NCBI GenBank assembly: GCA_017960475.1
Contig: JAGCZH010000040.1
Coordinates: 1 to 64,000, forward strand
Reading direction: 5' to 3'
DNA: 64,000 nt
From: Bacteroidales bacterium
Lineage (GTDB): Bacteria > Bacteroidota > Bacteroidia > Bacteroidales > P3
Shown: positions 42,971-51,439 of the stretch, piece by piece
How the letters are laid out: every line of letters begins with the position of its first letter
Numbering within the stretch: position 1 is the stretch's first letter
The notes under the pieces: generated by a model
Database searches by the model: none
What the model was told of the DNA's origin: nothing
What the model saw: the letters and a program-made list of their open reading frames with translations, nothing else
Position numbers and translations under genes: made by a program

Positions 42971-42976
42971 TTCATC

Positions 42977-43915
42977 GTGGTTTTTAATATACTTGTTTTA
43001 GGATCCGGGGCGGCGACACCTACCAACACCCGCCACTGTAGCGCTCAGCTGGTCAACATGTGCGGCACTCACATTCTTATCGATTGTGGCGAGGGTACAC
43101 AGGATCAGTTGCGTCGCTACCACCAAAAGCTCCAGTCTATCAAATATATTCTTATCTCACACCTCCACGGCGACCATTTCTTCGGTCTGCCGGGTCTTTT
43201 GTCTACTTTGCATCTCTGCGGTCGCACCGAGCCCATCACCGTTTTCGCTCCTCAAGGGGCTTCACAGGCTATCCATTTGCTCTTCGATGTCTCGGGCACG
43301 GAGCTGCGTTATCCTCTCACTATTGTCGAACTCGACAATGAACAGCCTGTCACCATTCTCCAAGAGAGGTATTTCCATATCGATGCTTTCCCTCTCCAGC
43401 ATTCGGTGCCTACCTATGGCTTCCTTATCGTCGAGGAGCCTCCTCTGCTTAACCTGCGCCCTAAGGTTCGCGACAAGTACCAGATGACTAATGACGACTG
43501 TGTCCGTGTGAAACATGGTGAGGATCTGCGTCTTGACGACGGTACTGTTGTGCCTAATTCCGATTTGACCCTGCCTCGCCGCAGTCAGCGCAAGTATGCC
43601 TATTGCTGTGACACTGCTTTCGACGAGTCGCTTGTCGACACTGTCGCCGGTGCCGACATGCTATGCATGGAGAGCACTTTCGACAACACTTTTGTCGCCA
43701 TGGCCGAGGAACGCCGTCATTGCACTGCTTCCCAGGCTGCTACCATCGCCGCCAAAGCTGGTGTGGGACAACTTTTGCTCACCCATTTCTCGGCACGCTA
43801 CCGCGACATCGAACCTCTTCTCAGCGAGGCTTGTTCGGTGTTCCCGTCAACTATTTGTGCCAGCGACGGCACTTTCTATGAAATAATCTCACAAGTCAAA
43901 ACCTCTGAACAATAG
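42977..43915 (+). CDS. rnz: Ribonuclease Z
   Basis: Zinc-dependent endonuclease maturing tRNA 3' ends; relevant here because the tRNA-Leu in this window does not encode CCA. 312 residues. Metallo-beta-lactamase motif SHLHGDHFFGLPGLL (H62, H64, D66, H67), GSGAATPT near the start, CCDTAFDE and LLLTHFSARY. There is no in-frame ATG upstream, so GTG at 42977 is the start, right after the pyrimidine-rich repeat tract. It probably forms an operon with the helicase gene 38 bases on. Confidence 0.94.
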   Translation: MVFNILVLGSGAATPTNTRHCSAQLVNMCGTHILIDCGEGTQDQLRRYHQKLQSIKYILISHLHGDHFFGLPGLLSTLHLCGRTEPITVFAPQGASQAIHLLFDVSGTELRYPLTIVELDNEQPVTILQERYFHIDAFPLQHSVPTYGFLIVEEPPLLNLRPKVRDKYQMTNDDCVRVKHGEDLRLDDGTVVPNSDLTLPRRSQRKYAYCCDTAFDESLVDTVAGADMLCMESTFDNTFVAMAEERRHCTASQAATIAAKAGVGQLLLTHFSARYRDIEPLLSEACSVFPSTICASDGTFYEIISQVKTSEQ

Positions 43916-43953
43916 ACTATTACATCCAACCGATATAACGTTTCCACTAATCA

Positions 43954-46326
43954 ATGTCATCACTCCTTTCTCAACTCAACGACGCTCAGCGTGATGCTGC
44001 CTCATGTACCGAGGGACCGGTTATGATTATCGCTGGCGCTGGCAGCGGCAAGACTCGCACCCTTACTTATCGTATAGCTCATCTTATCGAGATGGGTGTC
44101 GACCCTTTCAATATTCTGGCCCTCACTTTCACCAACAAAGCCGCCGCCGAGATGAAGAATCGTATTATGACACTTGTCGGCAGCGATGCCCGCAACATCT
44201 GGATGGGCACTTTCCACTCTATCTTCGCCCGCATACTGCGCTCCGAGGCCGACAAACTGGGCTATATCAAGACTTTCACAATATACGATACCGACGACAG
44301 CAAGTCGCAAATCAAACAGATTGTCAAGGCTATGAACCTTGATCCCAAAGTCTACAACCCCGGCTATGTCCTCAGCCGTATCTCTATGGCTAAAAGTAGC
44401 CTGATAGGCCCTGAGGACTATTGCAACAATCCGGAAATACAGCAGACCGACCAGACGGCGCGCAAACCTATGCTTGGCGAGATTTACCGTCTATATAATC
44501 GCCGCCTCCGCAACGCCATGGCGATGGATTTCGACGACTTGCTCTTCAACACTAACGTCCTTCTGCGCGATTTCCCCGATGACCTCCTTAAATACCAGAA
44601 CCGATTCAAATACATCCTTGTCGACGAGTATCAGGATACCAACTTTGCGCAGTATCTGATTGTTAAAAAACTCTCGGCACGCTACCAGAACATCTGTGTC
44701 GTTGGCGACGACGCTCAGAGCATATATGCTTTCCGTGGCGCCAACATTCAGAATATATTGAACTTCAAGCACGACTATCCCTCTGTCAAACTGTTTAAGT
44801 TGGAACAGAACTACCGTAGCACCAAGAACATTGTCAATGCCGCCAACTCCATTATTTCCAACAATAAGGAGCAGATAAAAAAGGAAATCTGGACCGACAA
44901 CGCTACAGGCAACCTCATCACTCTTTTGTGTTGCAACGATGAGCGTGACGAGGGGCAGAAGGTTACCGACTCTATCCTTCAGGCTCATCTTGGCGACAAC
45001 CGCAATTTCCGTGATTTCGCCATCCTTTATCGCACCAACATTCAGAGCCGCGCCATCGAGGAGGCTCTCCGCCGACAGAATGTTCCCTACCGTATCTATG
45101 CCGGCATATCCTTCTACGGCCGTAAGGAGGTCAAGGATGTGCTCGCCTACCTGCGCCTTGTTGTCAACAACTACGACGACGAGTCGCTGCTGCGTATTAT
45201 CAATCTGCCGGCGCGTGGCATTGGCAGCACGACTCTCGACCGTTTGCGTGTCGCCGCGGCCGACAACGATGTCAGCGTATGGACTGTGATGGAGAATCTT
45301 CAGAGTTTTGGCTTGGGCATCAACAGTGGCGTGACATCCAAGATCATCGAGTTTATGAACATGATCAAGGTCTTCTCGGCTCATCTCTACGATACCAACG
45401 CCTACGATTTGGCGCGTCGCATTGTCAATGCGTCGGGGCTTGTCACCATGCTCCGCAACGACGATGACCCCGATAATGCTAACCGTATCGAGAACATCGA
45501 GGAGCTCCTTAATGGTATCCAGGAATACTGTGAGCGTGAGGAGATGATCACTCCCGACGGGGAAGCGCGGGATGTGGAGGGTGCTGAGGCTGAGGATGCT
45601 CCCCAGTCTCCGGAGGCCGACACCTCTTTTAAAACCCTCGACATGTTTCTTCAACAGGTTCTCCTGCTCACTTCCGAGGACAAAGACACCGATAAGGACG
45701 CCGACAAGGTGTCGCTTATGACCATCCATGCCGCTAAGGGTCTCGAATTCCCCTATGTCTATGTCGTCGGTCTCGAGGAAAACCTCTTCCCATCTATGCT
45801 TTCCATTTCTTCTCGCCAGGAGCTTGAGGAGGAGCGCCGTCTGTTCTATGTCGCCGTCACCCGTGCCGAAGAGCAGCTCACACTGAGCTATGCCAATATG
45901 CGTTTCCAATACGGCAACACTTCTTATCAGGAGATCAGCCGTTTTGTTGAGGAGATTGATCCGAGCTACATTTTCAAGCCCTCTCGTCGCTCTTCGTTCC
46001 CCAAGGTGGGCTCCATGCCTAAATCCCGTTTCTCGTCGCTGTCGTCATCTTCACACCAGCAACGTCCCTCGGAGTCTCAATCTTCACCTAAATTGGTTAA
46101 AAAACAGGCGCCGGTCTCTGCGCATAAAGGTCCCTCTATAGGCAACTCTGCTGCCGAAATCAATGCTATTCAGGTGGGTATGACAGTGTCACATGCCAAG
46201 TTCGGCTTAGGCAAGGTAATCTCTGTCGAAGGCGAGGGCGACAGCCGCAAAGCCATGGTTTTTTTCGACAACATAGGTCAGAAGCTCCTCGTGCTCAAAT
46301 TCGCCAAACTTACCATCGTCGAGTGA
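43954..46326 (+). CDS. UvrD/PcrA-type superfamily 1 DNA helicase
   Basis: 790 residues. Walker A GAGSGKTRT (28-36), motif II DEYQDTN, motif III GDDAQSIYAFRGA, motif IV LEQNYRS, motif V TIHAAKGLEFPYVYVVGLEE and motif VI YVAVTRAEEQL, plus a C-terminal PcrA-like Tudor segment (VSHAKFGLGKVISVEG). 3'-5' translocase in nucleotide excision and mismatch repair and in removing RecA or RNA polymerase. An acidic insert (about 530-560) separates domains 1B/2B. Probably co-transcribed with rnz. Confidence 0.93.
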   Translation: MSSLLSQLNDAQRDAASCTEGPVMIIAGAGSGKTRTLTYRIAHLIEMGVDPFNILALTFTNKAAAEMKNRIMTLVGSDARNIWMGTFHSIFARILRSEADKLGYIKTFTIYDTDDSKSQIKQIVKAMNLDPKVYNPGYVLSRISMAKSSLIGPEDYCNNPEIQQTDQTARKPMLGEIYRLYNRRLRNAMAMDFDDLLFNTNVLLRDFPDDLLKYQNRFKYILVDEYQDTNFAQYLIVKKLSARYQNICVVGDDAQSIYAFRGANIQNILNFKHDYPSVKLFKLEQNYRSTKNIVNAANSIISNNKEQIKKEIWTDNATGNLITLLCCNDERDEGQKVTDSILQAHLGDNRNFRDFAILYRTNIQSRAIEEALRRQNVPYRIYAGISFYGRKEVKDVLAYLRLVVNNYDDESLLRIINLPARGIGSTTLDRLRVAAADNDVSVWTVMENLQSFGLGINSGVTSKIIEFMNMIKVFSAHLYDTNAYDLARRIVNASGLVTMLRNDDDPDNANRIENIEELLNGIQEYCEREEMITPDGEARDVEGAEAEDAPQSPEADTSFKTLDMFLQQVLLLTSEDKDTDKDADKVSLMTIHAAKGLEFPYVYVVGLEENLFPSMLSISSRQELEEERRLFYVAVTRAEEQLTLSYANMRFQYGNTSYQEISRFVEEIDPSYIFKPSRRSSFPKVGSMPKSRFSSLSSSSHQQRPSESQSSPKLVKKQAPVSAHKGPSIGNSAAEINAIQVGMTVSHAKFGLGKVISVEGEGDSRKAMVFFDNIGQKLLVLKFAKLTIVE

Positions 46327-46333
46327 CATCTGT

Positions 46334-47551
46334 CTACTGGTAGATGAGCAGGCTCATACTTCCTTCGCCGAAGAGGGTGTTGGCAAGGTCTCGTATCTCG
46401 TCGCTGCCAACGGCCTCTACCTCTTGGGCCATCTCCTCGAGGGTGTCCACTTTGCCGTATGTCAGGCAACTCTTTCCGATACTCTGCATTTCGTTCAGCG
46501 CCAGTTCGTTGTTGATGGCAAGCTGACCTATATATTGCTGTTTGGCGGCATGTAGCTGCAGGGTGCTCAGTTTTTCCTCTTGAAGTTTGTTCAGCTCTTT
46601 GCGTACCAGTTCCAGGAAGCGGTCATGGGCTTCGGCTTCTATTCCGGCATAGATGTAGAAGAGGCCTGCGTCGGAAAAAGGTGTGTATTGCGATTCAATG
46701 CTGTAGCAGAAACCGTATCGCTCTCTGATCGACACATTCAGCCTTGAGTTCATGGCAGGACCTCCTATGATGTTGTTCATTAGGGAGAATGCCGCTTTGT
46801 GTTTGTCGTAGACATCGAGGGCGGGGAAACCTACCATCACATGCATCTGGTGGGTGTGACGGGCTAGGGTTATATTGAACTGTTTATATTCCGGTTTTGT
46901 GCTTCGGTCGGCGGCGGAGCTCTTGGATTCGTACTCTCCGAAGTGTTTCTCGCACAGTCTCACCACTTTGCCGAAGTCTTCGTTGCCGACAATGGAAATC
47001 ACCATGCGCTCTGTGGTGTAGTTGCGCCGCATGAAATCCTTTATCTCGTCGGTGGTGAATCTGCGCACATTCTTCTTATTGCCGAGTATGTTGTGCGCCA
47101 ATGGGTGGCCGGCGAATATATACTCTTCAAAGTCGTCGTATATCAACTCGGCGGGAGTGTCTTTGTATGAGTTTATCTCTTCCAGCACAACGCTCTTCTC
47201 TTTCTCAATCTCTTTGTCGGGGAATGTGGAGTGGAACAGTATGTCTGCGAAGAGCTCAAGGCACCTGTCCAGGTAAATGGACAGGGCTGAGGCGTATATG
47301 CAGGTCTCTTCTTTGGTGGTGAAGGCGTTGAGCTCTCCGCCGACACCGTCGATACGGTTCAGGATATGGTATGCGCGGCGGTGTTCTGTGCCTTTGAAGA
47401 TGGAGTGCTCTATGAAGTGGGCCATGCCTTCCTCTCTTCCGCTTTCGTCACGTGACCCTATGTTTATGTATACACCGGCATGTGTCACTGCTGAACCATT
47501 CTGCCTGAATATGATTCTTATTCCGTTGTTTAAGGTATGATATTGGTACAA
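46334..47551 (-). CDS. M16 (insulinase) family zinc peptidase
   Basis: 405 residues. Inverted zinc motif HFIEH (H45, E48, H49) with the third ligand in VVLEEINSYKD (E124/E125), and the second-half substrate-binding domain RERYGFCYSIESQYTPFSDAG. No signal peptide, so cytosolic, as for processing-peptidase-like YmxG/PqqL relatives. Last gene of a three-gene run with the S41 protease and the O-antigen ligase-like gene; it converges with the helicase gene. Confidence 0.9.
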   Translation of the reverse strand: MYQYHTLNNGIRIIFRQNGSAVTHAGVYINIGSRDESGREEGMAHFIEHSIFKGTEHRRAYHILNRIDGVGGELNAFTTKEETCIYASALSIYLDRCLELFADILFHSTFPDKEIEKEKSVVLEEINSYKDTPAELIYDDFEEYIFAGHPLAHNILGNKKNVRRFTTDEIKDFMRRNYTTERMVISIVGNEDFGKVVRLCEKHFGEYESKSSAADRSTKPEYKQFNITLARHTHQMHVMVGFPALDVYDKHKAAFSLMNNIIGGPAMNSRLNVSIRERYGFCYSIESQYTPFSDAGLFYIYAGIEAEAHDRFLELVRKELNKLQEEKLSTLQLHAAKQQYIGQLAINNELALNEMQSIGKSCLTYGKVDTLEEMAQEVEAVGSDEIRDLANTLFGEGSMSLLIYQ

Positions 47552-47575
47552 AGTATTATCTCTTTTTGGCGTTTG

Positions 47576-49243
47576 TTATTGTTGTGAACTGTATGTTTTG
47601 ACACCGGCTTCACCATCTTTCTCCATCCTTGTCGCCAGGCATATAAACAGCACTGCGAACACACACCCTGCCAGTGTCTCGAGGGTGTCTTCGGCGACAA
47701 ACGATACAAGCACTATGATTATCTGTGCCATTATTGCTGGCATGTGGCGTATCTGTTCCCGCCGTAAGGCCCAAATGAATGTGACGGCAATAATCAGGAA
47801 ACCTATGACACCAAAGGTGACAAGGAAGGTGAGGTATTGGTTGTGGGCATGCTTTGTGGTTCCGCTGAGCATCGAGCCATTGGCTTCAAGATTGGCGTGG
47901 CATTCGTCAACGACATCGCCTGTGCCAACTCCTAACAGGGGGTGGTTGCAAAACACCTGCCATGCGTTGCCCCACAACTCAAAACGCTCCATGACCGAAA
48001 AGTTTTTTACCGCGCCTGTCTTGCGATGGCTTTCCCACTCGAAGAGCATGACATAGTACATTTTTTTCACCACGTTGCCATACACATATTCGGGATTGGC
48101 CTCGCCTCGCTCTATGGCTCTCACGTCGGTGTCGGTAAGCAGTTGCATGCCTGTGCTGTCTTTGGTGGTCCCCAGTCCGTTGAGGTAGCGTACCAGGGTC
48201 GGCATTATGGTATATCCGTTGCTGCTGGTGTCTTTCAATCCCAGTGTGCTTCGTTTGCTCCACTCGCGCCGCAGCTCTTCTTCGCACACGTAGTGGCTCA
48301 CATAGTTGCCGTTTTCTATCACTCCGTCGTCGCCGTGTGTGTAGGCATTCCCGTTGGCTGTCACCGACGCCAGTGGCTGGGTGGCGAGCTCACAGGGTTT
48401 GTAGTAGCTGCGAACCATGACGACACTTGTGATGATGATGGTTAGATATATGGCCGACAGTATTGTCGCTGCAGCGATCCTGTGCTTGGGCTTTTCTATC
48501 TTGCGCCAGCATACTATGGTCATTATCGTTGTGGTGACAAGTACGACAATGAAGCCTGTGTAAGAGCGTATTATGAGCAGGAAGAGGAGAAACCATACTG
48601 TCAGCGCCACCATGGCGACTTGCAACCAGTCAAATCCTTTGCGACGTTTGCGGCGCTCTATCATAAACCATGCTATCAGTACCAAATCGAGGCAGATGTT
48701 CAACGCAAAGCGGATATGTGATATGAATGGTATTATTTGGCGGTAGGGGAGGTCGTCGATTGTCATTCGGCGCACATATCCTATCACGGTGGCTGTGAAG
48801 GTTGTTCCCACCATGAAGAAAAAAATAAATGTCAGTTGCTTGCGGTTCAAAGGGTTTGAGGTGAGCACAACCAGTGGAATGGCTATGAGTGGCAGCTTTT
48901 TGAAAATATCGTACCATCCATAATCGCTGTTGGCGCTGCCTATCATCCATACTAGATGGACAGCCATAAGTGTCAAAAAGGCTGTCAACAGCCACCTGCC
49001 CTCTTTTCTTTCATTCCCCTTTTGACCATACGACCATGTGAATTTGCGGCGCATGTCCCATTCTAAAACCCAATTCACGGCGAGCAGTATCTCCATGCCG
49101 CTCATCATGAATTTGCTCACCGACTGCGATCCTGCCAGCACAATGAGCAGCAGAAAGTAAATGGCATGGTGTATTCTCAGACGCAACGACTTGTTGCCGT
49201 TGATGTCTGTGACCTCAGGAAAATATGTTTGCCAGAATGACAA
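47576..49243 (-). CDS. O-antigen ligase (Wzy_C/WaaL) family membrane protein
   Basis: 555 residues, about 11-12 membrane segments. The Wzy_C core lies in the large outside loop and after it: RFELWGNAWQVFCNHPLLGV, GTGDVVDECHANLE and TTKHAHNQYLTFLVTFGVIG; the (K/T)HAHNxYL motif is diagnostic of the ligase/polymerase superfamily. Expected to ligate or polymerise lipid-linked glycans on the periplasmic face. No other polysaccharide genes are adjacent, so the exact acceptor is open. Sits 52 bases after the S41 protease gene and 24 before M16. Confidence 0.87.
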   Translation of the reverse strand: MSFWQTYFPEVTDINGNKSLRLRIHHAIYFLLLIVLAGSQSVSKFMMSGMEILLAVNWVLEWDMRRKFTWSYGQKGNERKEGRWLLTAFLTLMAVHLVWMIGSANSDYGWYDIFKKLPLIAIPLVVLTSNPLNRKQLTFIFFFMVGTTFTATVIGYVRRMTIDDLPYRQIIPFISHIRFALNICLDLVLIAWFMIERRKRRKGFDWLQVAMVALTVWFLLFLLIIRSYTGFIVVLVTTTIMTIVCWRKIEKPKHRIAAATILSAIYLTIIITSVVMVRSYYKPCELATQPLASVTANGNAYTHGDDGVIENGNYVSHYVCEEELRREWSKRSTLGLKDTSSNGYTIMPTLVRYLNGLGTTKDSTGMQLLTDTDVRAIERGEANPEYVYGNVVKKMYYVMLFEWESHRKTGAVKNFSVMERFELWGNAWQVFCNHPLLGVGTGDVVDECHANLEANGSMLSGTTKHAHNQYLTFLVTFGVIGFLIIAVTFIWALRREQIRHMPAIMAQIIIVLVSFVAEDTLETLAGCVFAVLFICLATRMEKDGEAGVKTYSSQQ

Positions 49244-49295
49244 TGATGTTCTTTTTTTCTAGTTCTGCTCCGTCGGCATCACGCCGGCGAAAAAC

Positions 49296-50951
49296 TTATT
49301 TCTTTTTCCCGCTCAGAATGTTGTTGTAGCGTTCTTTGTCTTTCAACACTTTGACGGCCTCTTTCACTTCTGGGTCATCTTGCAGTGATCCTTGCAACCG
49401 TCCGGCGGCGTAATAGTAGCGCACCAATATCTCGGACTTGAGCAATTCGCTGATTTCTTCTTTGTCCTTTTTTAAGCCGTCGGATTTCTCTTTCTTGATT
49501 TTGGCTTCCAATTGTTCAATGGTGCTTTGGAGGGCCTCGCTGTAGTTGTCCTCTTTCGCCGCCTCACGCAAATCCTTTACCACGGCGTCGGTGGCGGTGG
49601 TGTAGTCGAAATCTTTGTCTTTCATGTAGTTCATGAAGTCGTTGTAGATTTCGTCGGTGATTTTGAACTTGGCGGGGTCGTCAATGGTGGAATGCTTCTT
49701 CACAAATTGGTTCACATAGTTGAAAATGTGGAATTTCGAAATCAGTGCGCTGGATAATGCCGACATATATTCGGGCTCTATCTCGACATCGGGTTCAATG
49801 CCGAACCCGTCGTACACTGTTCTGCCGTTGGCGGTTTTGAATGCTGTCTTGAGCGAGTCAGGCACTTTCACCGCTTTGCCGTTCTCGTCCTTGTGGCTGT
49901 AGTCTATGGCTTGAATGCAGCGTCCGCTGGGAATGTAATATTTCGAAACGGTGATTTTCATCTGGGTGTTGTATGCCAGGGGTAGCACGTTCTGCACCAG
50001 TCCTTTGCCGAAAGACCTGGTGCCCACTATCACGGCGCGGTCAAGGTCTTGAAGGCTTCCCGCTGTGATTTCTGATGCCGAGGCGCTGTATCCGTTGATG
50101 AGTACTGCCACGGGTATCTCGGTGTCGACAGGTGTCATGCGTGTATAGCTCTTCAAACTTTTGGCGGCGACTTTGCCTTTGGTCTCCACAATAAGCTGAC
50201 CTTTCCTCACAAACATGTTGACGAGGTCTACGGCTTCGTTCATAAGTCCGCCGCCATTGTTGCGAAGGTCGAGGATGAAGCCAGCCATGTCGGGGTGTTC
50301 GCTTTTCAGTTTGATGAAGGCGTCGCGCACATTCTTGGCGGCGTCGGCGGTGTATTCGTCGAGTTTCACATATCCTATGTTGCCTTCAACCATACCGCTA
50401 TAAGGCACATTGGGCAGCTTGATTTCGGCGCGGGTGATGCTTTTCTCGAAGGTTTTGCCGTCGCGCTCTAACTTCAGTGTCACCGTGGTACCTGCTTGGC
50501 CGCGCATGGCGGAGCTCACATCGCCGTTGTTCTTGCCTTCGGTGGAGACTCCGTTCACTTCCAATATACGGTCGCCGGCCTTAAGTCCTGCTTTGTCGGC
50601 AGGAAGGTCTTTGTAGAGCTCGGAAATGAAAATCTGTTTCCCCTCTTGGTGTATCAGGGCTCCAATGCCACCATACTGTCCCATCAGTTGCAGCTTCACA
50701 TCCTCCATGTCCGACTCGGGATAGTAGACAGTGTAGGGGTCTAGCGACGACAACATGGCGTCGATGGCTTTCTTTATTGTGGCTCCAGGGTCTACGTCGT
50801 CGACATAGTTCACATAGAGTGTCTGGTATAGTCGGCTGAAAATCTCAAGGTTTTTCGATAGCTCGAAGGCTCTGTCGCCTTCGGTGTTCTGACTTCTCAA
50901 CGGCATCCATGCCATCATGATGATGACAAATGCCACGGCCATTTTTTTCAT
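49296..50951 (-). CDS. S41 family C-terminal processing peptidase (CtpA/Prc-like)
   Basis: 551 residues; signal peptide about 1-20 (AVAFVIIMMAWMPLRSQ). S41 N-terminal helices, PDZ domain about 90-170 (GGIGALIHQEGKQIFISEL, KAGLKAGDRILEVNG), then the catalytic core with LNGYSASASEI-like NGYSASASEITAG (nucleophile Ser near 287-290) and GTRSFGKGLVQ (Lys near 313), forming the Ser-Lys dyad. A long acidic helical tail follows. Periplasmic protease that trims or degrades envelope proteins from their C-termini. First gene of the S41-ligase-M16 run. Confidence 0.93.
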   Translation of the reverse strand: MKKMAVAFVIIMMAWMPLRSQNTEGDRAFELSKNLEIFSRLYQTLYVNYVDDVDPGATIKKAIDAMLSSLDPYTVYYPESDMEDVKLQLMGQYGGIGALIHQEGKQIFISELYKDLPADKAGLKAGDRILEVNGVSTEGKNNGDVSSAMRGQAGTTVTLKLERDGKTFEKSITRAEIKLPNVPYSGMVEGNIGYVKLDEYTADAAKNVRDAFIKLKSEHPDMAGFILDLRNNGGGLMNEAVDLVNMFVRKGQLIVETKGKVAAKSLKSYTRMTPVDTEIPVAVLINGYSASASEITAGSLQDLDRAVIVGTRSFGKGLVQNVLPLAYNTQMKITVSKYYIPSGRCIQAIDYSHKDENGKAVKVPDSLKTAFKTANGRTVYDGFGIEPDVEIEPEYMSALSSALISKFHIFNYVNQFVKKHSTIDDPAKFKITDEIYNDFMNYMKDKDFDYTTATDAVVKDLREAAKEDNYSEALQSTIEQLEAKIKKEKSDGLKKDKEEISELLKSEILVRYYYAAGRLQGSLQDDPEVKEAVKVLKDKERYNNILSGKKK

Positions 50952-51089
50952 CTCGCGGTATTTAGTAACAATTATAAAGTGATTTGATATCTAATAACGC
51001 AATAGTTTGAACTATATTTTATAGATTATTTTAAAAATATTTTTTTCACCATTGCCATAATAATCGCTATTCGAAACGTGCCCTCTACC

Positions 51090-51380
51090 GCCGTAAGAGA
51101 ATAAAAACATCCTAGCCCTACGGGCAGAGATCCAGTAGATCTTATAGATTAATGCATTTCGTGTATTGCTGCGTCAGTCTCACCGTCGCAGACGGAATAA
51201 TTTATAAGATCTAAAAGATTTCGCAAGCGTAGCGCCGCAGGAGAATAAGAAGATTTACAGTCCCCTCTTTATTGAAAAGATATTCGAGCTATTGAGCGAT
51301 TCGTGTTCAAAAAGATAGCGAAGCGGAGAATAAATCTACAAGATTTACAAGATTTCGCAAGCTCCGCGCCGCAGGAGAAC
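51090..51380. repeat. Dispersed intergenic repeat array, copy 2
   Basis: The 488-base spacer between the S41 and antiporter genes holds no ORF. Repeat units: 51182-51243 (62 bases, same length as and about 80 percent identical to 22991-23052: ACCGTCGCAGACGGAATAAT ... GCGCCGCAGGAG); 51313-51376, beginning AAGATAGCGAAGCGGAGAAT and ending CGCGCCGCAGGAG; and a diverged unit near 51090-51130. AT-rich DNA before it (50960-51050) has no clear element. Confidence 0.8.
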
Positions 51381-51439
51381 AAAAAAAAGCGAGCTTGCCC
51401 GTTCTAAAGACCGATTAGGGTTATAATACTCAATCGCAA

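Noticed and set aside
44491..45909. 472-residue minus-strand open frame inside the helicase gene
   Set aside because: All SF1 helicase motifs are on the plus strand; the antisense frame has no recognisable features.
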